A program made the translations under genes and the position numbers. Below, in pieces: positions 16,708 to 24,847 of a stretch of 46,083 nucleotides of DNA (positions within the stretch are counted from its first letter, which is position 1; each line of letters starts with the position of its first letter). The stretch is from Thermoplasmatales archaeon (GTDB taxonomy: Archaea > Thermoplasmatota > Thermoplasmata > Methanomassiliicoccales > Methanomethylophilaceae). Where the stretch lies: assembly GCA_012522645.1 (NCBI GenBank), contig JAAYKC010000076.1, positions 1 to 46,083 on the forward strand. The letters run 5' to 3'. A model generated the notes under the pieces. The model made no database searches. It was not told where the DNA came from and saw only the letters and a program-made list of their open reading frames with translations.

Positions 16708-17970
16708 GTGAAGATCGAGAAGGTATGGGTGAGAGAGGTGTTGGATTCCAGGGGCAATCCCACCGTAGAGGCTGAGGTGACCGTCAGGGGCCACAGGATA
16801 ACCGCAATAGCGCCGTCAGGGGCCTCCACGGGCACCTGGGAGGCGCATGAGATGAGGGACGGCGGCAGCAGGTACGGCGGGAAAGGCGTCCTGAACGCCG
16901 TGTCCAACGTACGCGGCGAGATAGCGTCCCGCCTGACCGGCATGGACGTATCCGATCAGGAATCCGTTGACAGGGCCATGATAGAGCTCGACGGCACGCC
17001 CAACAAGAGCAGGCTCGGGGCCAACGCCATCATAGCAGTATCCCTTGCCGTCGCAAGGGCGGGTGCGGCCGCTGAGATGAGGCCTCTTTACAGGCACATA
17101 GGCAGGGACGGCAGGACGCTCCCGGTGCCCATGCTGAACATAATCAACGGCGGGATGCATGCGGGCAGCGATCTGAAGATACAGGAGTTCATGATCATAC
17201 CTGCGGGAGCCAAGAGCTTCTCCGAGTGCCTCCGCATGTCCTCGGAGGTCTACATGGCCCTGAAGTCCATACTCGCCGAGAGATACGGATCATCCTCCGT
17301 CAACCTGGGGGACGAAGGCGGCTTCGCTCCGCCCTTCAGTACGTCCGCAGAGGCCATGGGAGTCATATCCGATGCGATATCCGGTGCGGGCTACGTTCCG
17401 GGGAAGGACGTGTTCATGTCGCTCGATGCGGCGTCAAGCGAGTTCTTCAAGGACGGCGTTTATGAGATAGACGGTCTGAAGCTCTCCCCGGGAGAGCTCG
17501 CCGATCACTACGTCGGCATGACCAGGGATTTCCCCCTCATAAGTCTGGAGGACCCCTTCTTCGAGGATGATTATGAGACGACCGCGGCCCTGACGAAGAG
17601 GATAGGTTCCAAGGTCCAGATCGTCGGAGATGATCTCTTCGTGACCAACACGGAGCGTCTCAGCAAAGGGATATCCATGGGATCCGCCAACTCCCTCCTC
17701 CTGAAAGTGAACCAGATAGGCACGGTCACGGAGGCGGGTGCGGCCGCGGACATGAGCTTCAGGAACGGGTACTCCGTGGTGGTGTCGCACCGCTCCGGCG
17801 AATCCGAGGATTCGAGCATAGCGGACCTTTCCGTCGGGTGGGGGACCGGGCAGATAAAGACCGGGGCCCCTGCAAGGGGAGAGCGCACCGCGAAATACAA
17901 CAGGCTTCTGAGGATCGAGGAGGAATTGGGCTCTGAAGCAGTATTCAAGGGAATAAAGGCGTTCAGATGA
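16708..17970 (+). CDS. eno: Enolase
   Basis: 420 residues; converts 2-phosphoglycerate to phosphoenolpyruvate in glycolysis and gluconeogenesis. Signatures include EVLDSRGNPTVEAEV, APSGASTGTWEA, NLGDEGGFAP, SLEDPFFEDD and SHRSGESEDS. Magnesium ligands lie in SLDAA, EDP and GDD. Translation starts at GTG 16708, as the frame has no earlier start near the previous gene's stop. The stop overlaps the start of the next gene (ATGA). Confidence 0.97.
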   Translation: MKIEKVWVREVLDSRGNPTVEAEVTVRGHRITAIAPSGASTGTWEAHEMRDGGSRYGGKGVLNAVSNVRGEIASRLTGMDVSDQESVDRAMIELDGTPNKSRLGANAIIAVSLAVARAGAAAEMRPLYRHIGRDGRTLPVPMLNIINGGMHAGSDLKIQEFMIIPAGAKSFSECLRMSSEVYMALKSILAERYGSSSVNLGDEGGFAPPFSTSAEAMGVISDAISGAGYVPGKDVFMSLDAASSEFFKDGVYEIDGLKLSPGELADHYVGMTRDFPLISLEDPFFEDDYETTAALTKRIGSKVQIVGDDLFVTNTERLSKGISMGSANSLLLKVNQIGTVTEAGAAADMSFRNGYSVVVSHRSGESEDSSIADLSVGWGTGQIKTGAPARGERTAKYNRLLRIEEELGSEAVFKGIKAFR

Positions 17971-19160
17971 CCGGAGGGAGACTGTTCTCGGCCTCGGAGG
18001 AGGAGATCCGCAGAGGATACACCACCGACGTTTACTTCGGCAGGACCAAGAGGATCCTGGAGGCCCGCGGCAACGGGGGCACGGAGGTATGGGCCGAGGT
18101 CACGGGCAGTTCCCTTCCCAGGGACTGGGACTGGGCCGTGTATTGCGGTCTCGAGGAGGTCCTCAGGCTTGCCGAGGGATATCCCATCGACATGTACTCG
18201 GTCCCGGAGGGCACGGTCTTCCGCGTCAGATCCTCCAACAGCGTGAGGATCCCCCTGATGAACATACACGGGGTGTACTCCGGGTTCGGCGTCATCGAGA
18301 CGCCTCTCCTGGGCATGCTGTGCCAGCCCTCCGGTGTCGCCACATGCGCCGCCAGGACCAAGATGGCGGCGGGCGGGAAATCGGTGACGGCATTCGGCAA
18401 CCGCAGGATGCATCCGTCCATATCCGGGGTCCTGGACCGCTCCGCCTTCATCGGAGGATGCGATGCCGTCTCGTCCAGGATGGGGGGCGACATCACGGAG
18501 ACGGAGCCTCTGGGCACAACGCCCCACGCACTGATGCTGGTCATGGGGAGCAACGAAGCGGCCTTCAGGTCCTTCGATGAGATAATAGAGCCAGAGGTTC
18601 CCCGCATAATGCTTATCGACACCTTCTCCGACGAGAGGACGGGAGCGATGGATGCATGCAGGTCCGTGAAGGACCTGACCGGCGTAAGGCTCGATACCCC
18701 CGGATCCAGGAGAGGGAACTTCAAGGAGATAATCGACGAGGTCCGCTGGGAACTGGATATCAACGGCTACGGGAACGTGGGGATAATGGTGTCCGGAGGG
18801 CTTGATGAGGAATCCGTGGCGGCCCTTTCCGGCACATGCGTGACGGGATTCGGTGTTGGCACATCGATAAGCAACGCGCCCACGCTGGACCTGTCCATGG
18901 ATATCGTGGAGAGGAAAGGCGAGCCCGTGTCCAAGAGGGGCAAGTTCGGGGGCCGTAAGTACGCATACCGCTGTCCCGACTGCCTGTGCATGGATGCAGC
19001 TCTCTCGCCAAGTGTCAGCATAGTCTGCGCCTGCGGATGCGAGATGGACATGATCGAGGAGAAGGTCCTGGAGAACGGGAAGAGGATATCGAAGCCCCGC
19101 AGTGCCAAGGAAATACGTAAGAATGTGCTTGAGCAATTAGAGATCATATCAGAGCTCTGA
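17967..19160 (+). CDS. pncB: Nicotinate phosphoribosyltransferase
   Basis: 397 residues; joins nicotinate and phosphoribosyl pyrophosphate to give nicotinate mononucleotide for NAD salvage. Features are the N-terminal YTTDVYF region, a central AFGNRRMHPSI segment with the catalytic-loop histidine, and the phosphate-binding VSGGLDEES and GFGVGTSISN segments. A C-terminal four-cysteine zinc-binding module (CPDCLC ... CACGC) is typical of the archaeal form. The ATG overlaps the enolase stop by four bases. NadM and PncC, other NAD salvage enzymes, lie about 15 kb away. Confidence 0.93.
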   Translation: MTGGRLFSASEEEIRRGYTTDVYFGRTKRILEARGNGGTEVWAEVTGSSLPRDWDWAVYCGLEEVLRLAEGYPIDMYSVPEGTVFRVRSSNSVRIPLMNIHGVYSGFGVIETPLLGMLCQPSGVATCAARTKMAAGGKSVTAFGNRRMHPSISGVLDRSAFIGGCDAVSSRMGGDITETEPLGTTPHALMLVMGSNEAAFRSFDEIIEPEVPRIMLIDTFSDERTGAMDACRSVKDLTGVRLDTPGSRRGNFKEIIDEVRWELDINGYGNVGIMVSGGLDEESVAALSGTCVTGFGVGTSISNAPTLDLSMDIVERKGEPVSKRGKFGGRKYAYRCPDCLCMDAALSPSVSIVCACGCEMDMIEEKVLENGKRISKPRSAKEIRKNVLEQLEIISEL

Positions 19161-19245
19161 CTCATCTGAATCAAGACAGCCCCGATCCTGAATTCATACC
19201 CCTTTGTTTCCACTGGAGAATTTAATCAATGTTAAGTTAACACCC

Positions 19246-19252
19246 TTTTAAA
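19246..19252 (+). promoter_or_regulatory. TATA box of the candidate small RNA
   Basis: TTTTAAA centred 25 nt before 19274, where the predicted outer stem of the RNA begins. Confidence 0.4.
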
Positions 19253-19273
19253 CGGGTATTGCTGGCCACTGTT

Positions 19274-19369
19274 GTTGGATGTGCAGAACGGAGTAGGTGC
19301 GAATGCCGTTACCGGAAAACTTTTTCGCACTTAGGAGATAAGCTCCGACATTTATTTTTTCATTTTTTT
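19274..19369 (+). ncRNA. Candidate structured small RNA with poly-T terminator
   Basis: The 353-base gap between pncB and the zinc-ribbon gene holds a compact candidate. A TATA box lies 25 nt upstream. The 5' end GTTGGA can pair with TCCGAC (19344-19349). A 9-bp stem with one wobble joins 19295-19303 to 19324-19332. A small CCG/CGG hairpin sits inside it and a GGAG/CTCC hairpin follows it. A long T-rich stretch (19351-19369) comes next, a normal archaeal terminator. No tRNA T-arm or known RNA family was recognised. The pairing was done by eye. Confidence 0.4.
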
Positions 19370-19400
19370 AAATTTGCTTTTAGGCGCTTCAGAGATAGAC

Positions 19401-19513
19401 TTATATGTATACTTAGGATAGTCTGTCTTCGACGCAGAGGATTGGGAGCGGTCGCATTTTGCGGACGTTACTGCGGAATGATCCTATATGGATCCGGGAA
19501 GGGACAGCAAGCG
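19401..19513 (+). promoter_or_regulatory. Promoter and possible structured leader of the zinc-ribbon gene
   Basis: A TATA-like TTATATG at 19401-19407 predicts a transcript start near 19428, leaving about 86 bases before the ATG at 19514, long for this genome. TAGGAT at 19414-19419 can pair with ATCCTA near 19482-19487, and an inner bulged stem (GTCGCA with TGCGGAC) can form. A leader RNA is possible but not shown. Confidence 0.3.
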
Positions 19514-19759
19514 ATGATAACGACAGCGGTAGCTATGGACCACAAGTCCTGCGGGGCGATAGATCTGATCGACCCCCGGAATCTGATGAAGGTCTACTGC
19601 AACTGCGGACGGATAGTCGGTCTCGATGCTTCCCAGATGACCCTGAAGCTCAGCCTGCGCAAAGAGCTGGAATGCACATATTGCAGGAACCTCAGGATAT
19701 CCCATGACATAGATGAACTGAACGCGATCTTCGATGGTACCTCGGAAGAGGAAAGTTGA
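19514..19759 (+). CDS. Small zinc-ribbon protein, function unknown
   Basis: 81 residues from ATG 19514, or 74 from ATG 19535 (MDHKSCGAIDLID). It contains a four-cysteine ribbon: V-Y-C-N-C-G near residue 35 and E-C-T-Y-C near residue 62, and ends in an acidic tail. The open frame runs upstream to 19259, but that part overlaps the RNA candidate and its terminator and is not protein-like. It stands just before the G3E GTPase, which has its own TATA box. No function can be assigned. Confidence 0.6.
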   Translation: MITTAVAMDHKSCGAIDLIDPRNLMKVYCNCGRIVGLDASQMTLKLSLRKELECTYCRNLRISHDIDELNAIFDGTSEEES

Positions 19760-19764
19760 TATTA

Positions 19765-19773
19765 CTTTTATAG
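19765..19773 (+). promoter_or_regulatory. TATA box for the G3E GTPase gene
   Basis: CTTTTATAG centred 30 nt before the ATG at 19799, consistent with a leaderless message. Confidence 0.5.
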
Positions 19774-19798
19774 TTGCAGAATACTAGCAGTCCCCCAG

Positions 19799-20395
19799 AT
19801 GGATATTCTAGTAGTCGCGGGAATGCTTGGTGCCGGTAAAACGTCGGTAATAATTCAGCTGCTGGAACCGCTCTCGGCCGGAGGGCGCAAGGTGGCAATA
19901 ATCGAGAATGAGATCGGCTCCGTGGGTATCGATGGGGAAGTGTTGAACAAAGGCGGTCTCCAGATCAGGGAGCTGGCCGGAGGATGCGTATGCTGTACCC
20001 TAAAGACGGGGATGATAGATACGCTCAAAGCCCTCCAGGCGGAAGTGAACCCCGATATTGTGGTGATAGAGCCCACCGGCATAGCCGATCCCGAGTACAT
20101 ACTGCTCTCCGTGGACGGCGTCATGGGCCTCACAGTGGGCACATCGAAGGTCGTTGTGGTCATAGATGCAGAGAGGTTCCTGAAACTGAAGACGATGTTC
20201 GAGAGGCCTCTGAAGAACCAGATGGAGACGGCGGACATCGTGCTCATAAACAAAGTGGACACGATCCCCCTGCAGGACCTCAGGTCCGTAGAGGACAGCA
20301 TAAGGTCGACCTTCAAGTACAAAGGGAAGATCGTTCATGTGAGAGGGGACACGGGGGACGGGATATCCTCGGTCCCGAAGGAGATAGGCCTTTGA
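19799..20395 (+). CDS. CobW/HypB-type (G3E) GTPase, short form
   Basis: 198 residues. The P-loop G-M-L-G-A-G-K-T-S is at 8-16, the metal-binding C-V-C-C motif of the COG0523 group at 63-66, the E-P-T-G motif at 91-94 and the base-specificity motif N-K-V-D at 151-154. G3E GTPases insert or deliver metals such as nickel, cobalt or zinc. The usual CobW C-terminal domain is missing; the next gene starts within the stop codon and may supply it. The metal is unknown; nickel or cobalt would fit a methanogen. Confidence 0.85.
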   Translation: MDILVVAGMLGAGKTSVIIQLLEPLSAGGRKVAIIENEIGSVGIDGEVLNKGGLQIRELAGGCVCCTLKTGMIDTLKALQAEVNPDIVVIEPTGIADPEYILLSVDGVMGLTVGTSKVVVVIDAERFLKLKTMFERPLKNQMETADIVLINKVDTIPLQDLRSVEDSIRSTFKYKGKIVHVRGDTGDGISSVPKEIGL

Positions 20396-20841
20396 CCCGG
20401 GACGAGCCCTTCATACCGACCGTGCTGGTCATGGAACTGTCCGGGGACCTGGAGGGCAGGCCCCCGGAGGAAGCCGTATCCATGTTCTCCGCTGCCGTTT
20501 CAGAGACAGCGTTGGGATGCGCAGGGGCCGGCGGGACGATAGGTCACATAAAGGCGAACATGCGCTCCTCTGAGGAGATGGTATCAGCCAGCTCCACGAC
20601 CGAGGACGGCAATGTAAGGCTGAGATTCAGCCTTGAATCTCCCGTCAGGGGATACACCATAGTCTTGAATGCGATAGTCTACCGTATCGAATACCGGGAT
20701 ATGAAATCCATAGCGGAGAAGGCATTCTCCGGATTCCGGGCGGAAACGTCGGTGTGGCACAAGGAGGGCATATGCAATGATCCGAAATGCAGCGACCCCG
20801 ACTGCCAACGTCATCACGGGAAGACGGTCCGATCAGACTGA
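20392..20841 (+). CDS. Partner protein of the G3E GTPase with a C-terminal Cys/His metal motif
   Basis: 149 residues, starting at TTG 20392, which overlaps the GTPase TGA and is preceded at good spacing by AAGGAGAT (20379-20386). An internal ATG begins MELSGDLEG but is less supported. A middle region (MRSSEEMVSASST ... RGYTIVLNAIVYRI) has alternating strands and could be a CobW C-terminal-like fold. The protein ends with C-N-D-P-K-C-S-D-P-D-C-Q-R-H-H, a likely metal site. It probably works with the GTPase as one metallochaperone; no family name was recognised. Confidence 0.65.
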   Translation: MTRDEPFIPTVLVMELSGDLEGRPPEEAVSMFSAAVSETALGCAGAGGTIGHIKANMRSSEEMVSASSTTEDGNVRLRFSLESPVRGYTIVLNAIVYRIEYRDMKSIAEKAFSGFRAETSVWHKEGICNDPKCSDPDCQRHHGKTVRSD

Positions 20842-23094
20842 GGTCTTCTTTTTCTTCTTGCCGGGGCAGTCCATGTTGATGCAGCTGTCCCCTTTGCTGT
20901 ACTTGAGCATGGGGGCTCCGCAGTGGGGGCACGGTTCGTCCGCCGGCACCAGGGTCCCTCTGGGCCTCAGCGGATAGGTCTGCTTGCACTCAGGCCATTC
21001 CGTGCATCCTGCGAAGCGTTTCCCGGCCTTGGAATACATCATGCGTATACGGCCCTTGCCGCATGCGGGACAAGGACCCAGGTCCGTCATCTTGACATTG
21101 GATTCGCACTTCGGGTCTATGCACTGCATGCTCGGCGGGGAGCCGCGCCTTATGACCTTCAGCATCGGGAGGCCGCATATCTCGCACACGGACTCAGAGG
21201 TCTGTATCATGGCTCCTCTGGGGAGAGGGTAGGCCTCTTTGCATTCAGGATAGCCGTCGCAGCCGATGAAGTTCCCGTTGCGCGACCTTTTTATGGTCAG
21301 ATTGTCACCGCACTTCACGCAGGTGCCGAGGTGCTGCTGCGACCTGAGGGCTGAGCGTATCTCATCCCCTATGGCGGTCTTCTCCTTCTCTATGGCCCTG
21401 ACCGCTCCGTGCAGCATCGATAGTGATTCTCCGACAACATCCTGGAGGGTCTTATCGCCCCCGCTGATCTCCAGCATGTCGTTCTCGAGCTTGGCGGTCA
21501 TCTCCGGTTCGGTTATCCCTCCGCCGTGCTTCTCAAGGGAGCGCGTCAGCGCGATCCCTCCTGCGGTGGGGATCATATGCGCCCCCTGGATGTAGTTCCT
21601 GGAATAGAGCTTGCCGATGATATCGTGCCTGGTGCTCTTGGTCCCCAGGTTCAGCTTGTCCATCTCCTGTATCAGGGAGCCCTGGTTGTACCTGTAAGGG
21701 GGCTTCGTCGCATCCTCCTCGATGCCCATGGACCTTATCGTCACAACGTCGCCGACCTTCAGCTTATCCAGATAGGAATCGGTCCTGCGGAGGTACTGGC
21801 CGTAATATTTCTTCCAGCCGTTCTTCTTCAGGACGTATCCTTCCGCTTTGAACGTCTCACCGTTCACATCGATCGTGCAGTCGGTGACCTCCGCCTCCGC
21901 ATTGGGAGCCAGTGTGGCAAGGAATCTCCTGACGATCAGTTCGTACAGCTTCCACTTATCCCCTTTCATGGATGAGGATTTGGCCCCGGATGTCGGGTGT
22001 ATGGGCGGGTGGTCCGTCGTTCTCCTCCTGCCCCTCGAAGGGGATATCTTCTCCTGGGACAGGATCTCTGCCGCCTCCTTCGAGAAATCGGAGTCCTTCA
22101 GTCTCTCGAGTATGTTCCTCAGCCCCAGGCTGATGGGGTACTCCGTGTTCTCCGTTCTCGGATATGAAATGTAACCTGCCGTGTAGAGGTCCTCCGCCAG
22201 CTTCATGGCCACAGCCGGAGGTATGCCTATCTTGTTAGCCTCCACCTGCATCTGAGTGGTATCGAAGGGGGGCGGTCTGTACTCCTCCTTCATCTTCACC
22301 TCATAGGCCCTGACGGTCCCCTCCTTTGCGTTCCCGCATCTGCTCATAACCGAATCGGCATCGTCCTTGTTCCAGAACGGATTGGATTCATGGTTCCCCC
22401 TGAATGCGAGCATCCCGAATTTGCCTCCGATCGTCCAGAACGGTACGGGTTCGAACGCGGCTATCTCCGCATCCCTTTCCACCAGCAGTTTGAGGGTGGG
22501 GCTCTGGACCCTGCCCACGGACATGAAGTTCTTGCCCACCTGCCCCGATGAGAGCGATATGAGCCTGGTCAGCACAGCGCCCCAGGAGAGGTCTATGATC
22601 TGCCTGGCCTCCGCGGCGTCCGCCAGCTTCTCGTCCGGTTCCACGAGATTGGAGAAAGCATTCTCCACCTCCGCCTTCGTGAGAGCGCTGAACTTCGCCC
22701 TCTTCACCTTGGACATGTCTATCCCGGCGTACTTGACGGTCTCCATGCCGATGAGCTCTCCCTCACGATCATAGTCAGTGGCTATGATGACCATGTCCGA
22801 TTCATCGGCCGCCTTCTGTATCGCATCGACTATGCCCTTGATCTTCACTTTTTTCTCCTGCGGCGCGTACACGAGGTCCGCAGGCGGGAATTTGCTCCAA
22901 TCGCTGTATTCTGAAGGATAATCCAACTCGATTATGTGCCCTCTGAGGCTGATAACGGAGTATTCATCCTCTCCCGAGGAGAATGTGAGCACGCTTACGC
23001 TGCCGTGCTTCTTGGTGCTTGTCTTGCCGCCTGATAATATCGCGGATATTCTCCTGGCCGCATTGGCCTTCTCAGTGATTATGAGCTTTCTCAT
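20833..23094 (-). CDS. topA: DNA topoisomerase I (type IA)
   Basis: 753 residues. An N-terminal Toprim domain (LIITEKANAARRI ... IATDYDREGE) is followed by the type IA core with the active-site tyrosine in ISYPRTENTEYP and the GRVQSPTL segment. The C-terminal quarter has four cysteine clusters (CVKC, CEIC, CPAC, CPHC), zinc ribbons usual in this family. It relaxes negative supercoils. The ATG at 23094 has a TATA-like TTTTAATAA about 29 nt upstream. The 3' end overlaps the convergent gene by 9 bases. Confidence 0.94.
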   Translation of the reverse strand: MRKLIITEKANAARRISAILSGGKTSTKKHGSVSVLTFSSGEDEYSVISLRGHIIELDYPSEYSDWSKFPPADLVYAPQEKKVKIKGIVDAIQKAADESDMVIIATDYDREGELIGMETVKYAGIDMSKVKRAKFSALTKAEVENAFSNLVEPDEKLADAAEARQIIDLSWGAVLTRLISLSSGQVGKNFMSVGRVQSPTLKLLVERDAEIAAFEPVPFWTIGGKFGMLAFRGNHESNPFWNKDDADSVMSRCGNAKEGTVRAYEVKMKEEYRPPPFDTTQMQVEANKIGIPPAVAMKLAEDLYTAGYISYPRTENTEYPISLGLRNILERLKDSDFSKEAAEILSQEKISPSRGRRRTTDHPPIHPTSGAKSSSMKGDKWKLYELIVRRFLATLAPNAEAEVTDCTIDVNGETFKAEGYVLKKNGWKKYYGQYLRRTDSYLDKLKVGDVVTIRSMGIEEDATKPPYRYNQGSLIQEMDKLNLGTKSTRHDIIGKLYSRNYIQGAHMIPTAGGIALTRSLEKHGGGITEPEMTAKLENDMLEISGGDKTLQDVVGESLSMLHGAVRAIEKEKTAIGDEIRSALRSQQHLGTCVKCGDNLTIKRSRNGNFIGCDGYPECKEAYPLPRGAMIQTSESVCEICGLPMLKVIRRGSPPSMQCIDPKCESNVKMTDLGPCPACGKGRIRMMYSKAGKRFAGCTEWPECKQTYPLRPRGTLVPADEPCPHCGAPMLKYSKGDSCINMDCPGKKKKKTSV

Positions 23095-23258
23095 CCGGAA
23101 CGGTTGAAGCAGTAGGCCTTATTAAAACAATGTCATGGTTCTGCGGATACAGGCTCTTCCCGGAGGATGCTATCCTCAACTCAGGGACTGGCACATTGAA
23201 CGTTCTTCAACATATGCGGTGATAGCCCTTTTTACCGTGCATATCCCTCACCTACCGG

Positions 23259-23801
23259 ATGAACGTAAGGGAAACCGTCCTGGCGGACCTGAGATCGGTC
23301 AAAGGCGTGCTCACCGCAGAGCTGATGGACGATGAGATATCATGCGAGATAGACCATTCCGAGCGATCGGTCAGGACCCAGGGGGGACTGGAGTTCAGGA
23401 ACGACGGGTATCAGGAGGCCATGCGGCGCCAGGTCCGGATATGCATCTTCTGCACAGAGGACTTCGAGTTCCCCGACGACCGGTCCATATACTTCATGAC
23501 TGAGGACGGCACCGTGATGGGCCACAATATAACGGAACAGGAGAAGGGATCGTTCCTTGCAAGGGACGATATCGTCTGGGTCTCCGATGATTTCATAATG
23601 TACACCGAAAGGAAGGGCTGCGGAGAGGAGGTGTTCGTGTACAAAGGGACAAGATATCCTCCCGTTGAGGCCTATCCCGGCTGCACCAACGGCCTGATAG
23701 TCATCCCGGCCGGCCCGTCAGACCTGGTCCTCAAGAGCAGATACGGCATTCCCGACCGCCGGGAGATAGCAACTGCCGTCATGGCCTTCGACATCATCTG
23801 A
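23259..23801 (+). CDS. Hypothetical protein
   Basis: 180 residues, acidic, with no signal peptide or membrane segment. It has scattered cysteines (CIFC near residue 67, KGCGEE, YPGCTNG) but no obvious metal motif beyond CIFC. A TATA-like CTTTTTAC centred 27 nt before the ATG supports the start as leaderless. It is convergent with, and overlaps by 8 bases, the DUF2284 gene. Codon use looks like that of the neighbours, so it is probably a real lineage-specific gene. No function is proposed. Confidence 0.6.
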   Translation: MNVRETVLADLRSVKGVLTAELMDDEISCEIDHSERSVRTQGGLEFRNDGYQEAMRRQVRICIFCTEDFEFPDDRSIYFMTEDGTVMGHNITEQEKGSFLARDDIVWVSDDFIMYTERKGCGEEVFVYKGTRYPPVEAYPGCTNGLIVIPAGPSDLVLKSRYGIPDRREIATAVMAFDII

Positions 23802-24330
23802 GCAGCAATATCCCGAAGAACTCCACTTCGCCGTCGCGGAACGGGAAATCCCTGTCGCATCCCTTCAGGTAATCGTCCATGATTATCCCGAATCCGCTTA
23901 TGGAGGGTATCAGCATGTCCGGGTATGCGCACTCGGCATCAGGGTATGTGCATTCCTCGCAGTACCCGCATTTGCCGTCCGCCATCAGATAGAGGTCCGC
24001 CCCTCCTTCTCTGAGATCCGCAGCGGCCTCCCGGCAGTCGGTCTGGAACTGCATGGAGGCGGCTTCCGCTGCCTTCCTGTCATTGATATCGACGGCGTAG
24101 GTCTTCGTCATGACGATCGCGTCATCATAACTGCGCATGATCCCGAGGCATTCATCCGGCGTTGCCGATCCCGGGGGGCAGGCCCACGTCAATCCGTAGC
24201 AGCCGCATTCATTGCTCTCGCACATCCTCCTGCATTCGGATACGGTCGCAAGCGTAGGTCTCGGCACAGGGGCATCCGTTACCTCGAATCCTCTCCTCTC
24301 CAGCCTCCTCTTCGCTTCCTCCGCCCTCAT
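23794..24330 (-). CDS. DUF2284 cysteine-rich metal-binding protein
   Basis: 178 residues. Family features are CRRMCESNECGCYGLTWACP at the N-terminal side, followed by PGS, and a second cluster G-K-C-G-Y-C-E-E-C-T-Y-P with a further conserved cysteine (ECAYPD). DUF2284 proteins are predicted to bind metal or an iron-sulfur centre; no reaction is known. The ATG at 24330 follows the NikR-like gene's stop by 2 bases, so the two form one transcript. A longer frame to 24537 is antisense-like noise over the regulator gene. Confidence 0.8.
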   Translation of the reverse strand: MRAEEAKRRLERRGFEVTDAPVPRPTLATVSECRRMCESNECGCYGLTWACPPGSATPDECLGIMRSYDDAIVMTKTYAVDINDRKAAEAASMQFQTDCREAAADLREGGADLYLMADGKCGYCEECTYPDAECAYPDMLIPSISGFGIIMDDYLKGCDRDFPFRDGEVEFFGILLLR

Positions 24331-24332
24331 AT

Positions 24333-24776
24333 TCAGTCCCCTCTGAGGCCCGCATGATGCATATTGCCGGAGGCGGGAGAGGTCATTGTGAGCTTCCCTC
24401 TGAGCACCCCTTTTATGGACATGAGCTCGTTCGACAGGTTCTTCAGATCGCCCATGACACCTATGGCGGTGACGGTCTCGAGGATGTTCCTGCCCTCCAG
24501 AGGCACACTCAGGCTGCCCACCATGTCGGAGCGCCATTTCCTTCCCAGATCCCTGAGCTGATCATGAATGCCGTCGTGCCTGCTGTCATATACGAATACC
24601 AGGACCCCGACCGTTATCTGCCTCTCATTCTTCCACTCCTTCTCGGCCAGGGAATCCCGTATCAGGTCCCTTATGGCCTCGGAGCGGCTCACGTATCCTT
24701 TTTGGGTTATCGAAAGGTCGAATTCATTGAGGAGCCTCGGGTCCAGGGAGACTCCGATACGGGTAACGCCGTCCAT
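24333..24776 (-). CDS. NikR-like regulator lacking the nickel ligands
   Basis: 147 residues with an N-terminal ribbon-helix-helix (RIGVSLDPRLLNEFD ... SRSEAIRDLI) and the NikR-type ACT-like domain (V-L-V-F-V-Y-D, V-M-G-D, G-V-L-R-G-K-L). Aligned by eye to E. coli NikR, the four high-affinity nickel ligands are replaced: H76 by R79, H87 by S90, H89 by P92 and C95 by I98. It therefore probably senses something other than nickel, or none. A leaderless start is supported by TATA 24799-24807. The DUF2284 gene downstream is a likely target or partner. Confidence 0.82.
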   Translation of the reverse strand: MDGVTRIGVSLDPRLLNEFDLSITQKGYVSRSEAIRDLIRDSLAEKEWKNERQITVGVLVFVYDSRHDGIHDQLRDLGRKWRSDMVGSLSVPLEGRNILETVTAIGVMGDLKNLSNELMSIKGVLRGKLTMTSPASGNMHHAGLRGD

Positions 24777-24781
24777 GGAAG

Positions 24782-24809
24782 CCGTTAACGCATTATCCGT
24801 ATTAAACGG
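24782..24809. promoter_or_regulatory. Possible operator overlapping the NikR-like gene promoter
   Basis: CCGTTAA (24782-24788) and TTAAACGG (24802-24809) form an imperfect dyad with half-site centres about two helical turns apart, as in NikR-type sites. It covers the regulator's TATA box (24799-24807) and lies next to the divergent TATA (24818-24825). This suggests autoregulation; no binding data are implied. Confidence 0.35.
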
Positions 24810-24847
24810 GACACATACTTATTATCAAAGAGGCCTTAGACGCGAAT

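Noticed and set aside
17571-19136. 521-residue minus-strand frame opposite enolase and pncB
   Set aside because: Antisense to two well-identified genes, with no recognisable domain.
19274-19349. Possible tRNA
   Set aside because: The length is close to 76 bases, but there is no T-arm consensus, no normal anticodon arm and the acceptor pairing is incomplete.
19259-19513. N-terminal extension of the zinc-ribbon protein
   Set aside because: This part crosses a poly-T terminator and the candidate RNA and is rich in arginine and phenylalanine without family similarity.
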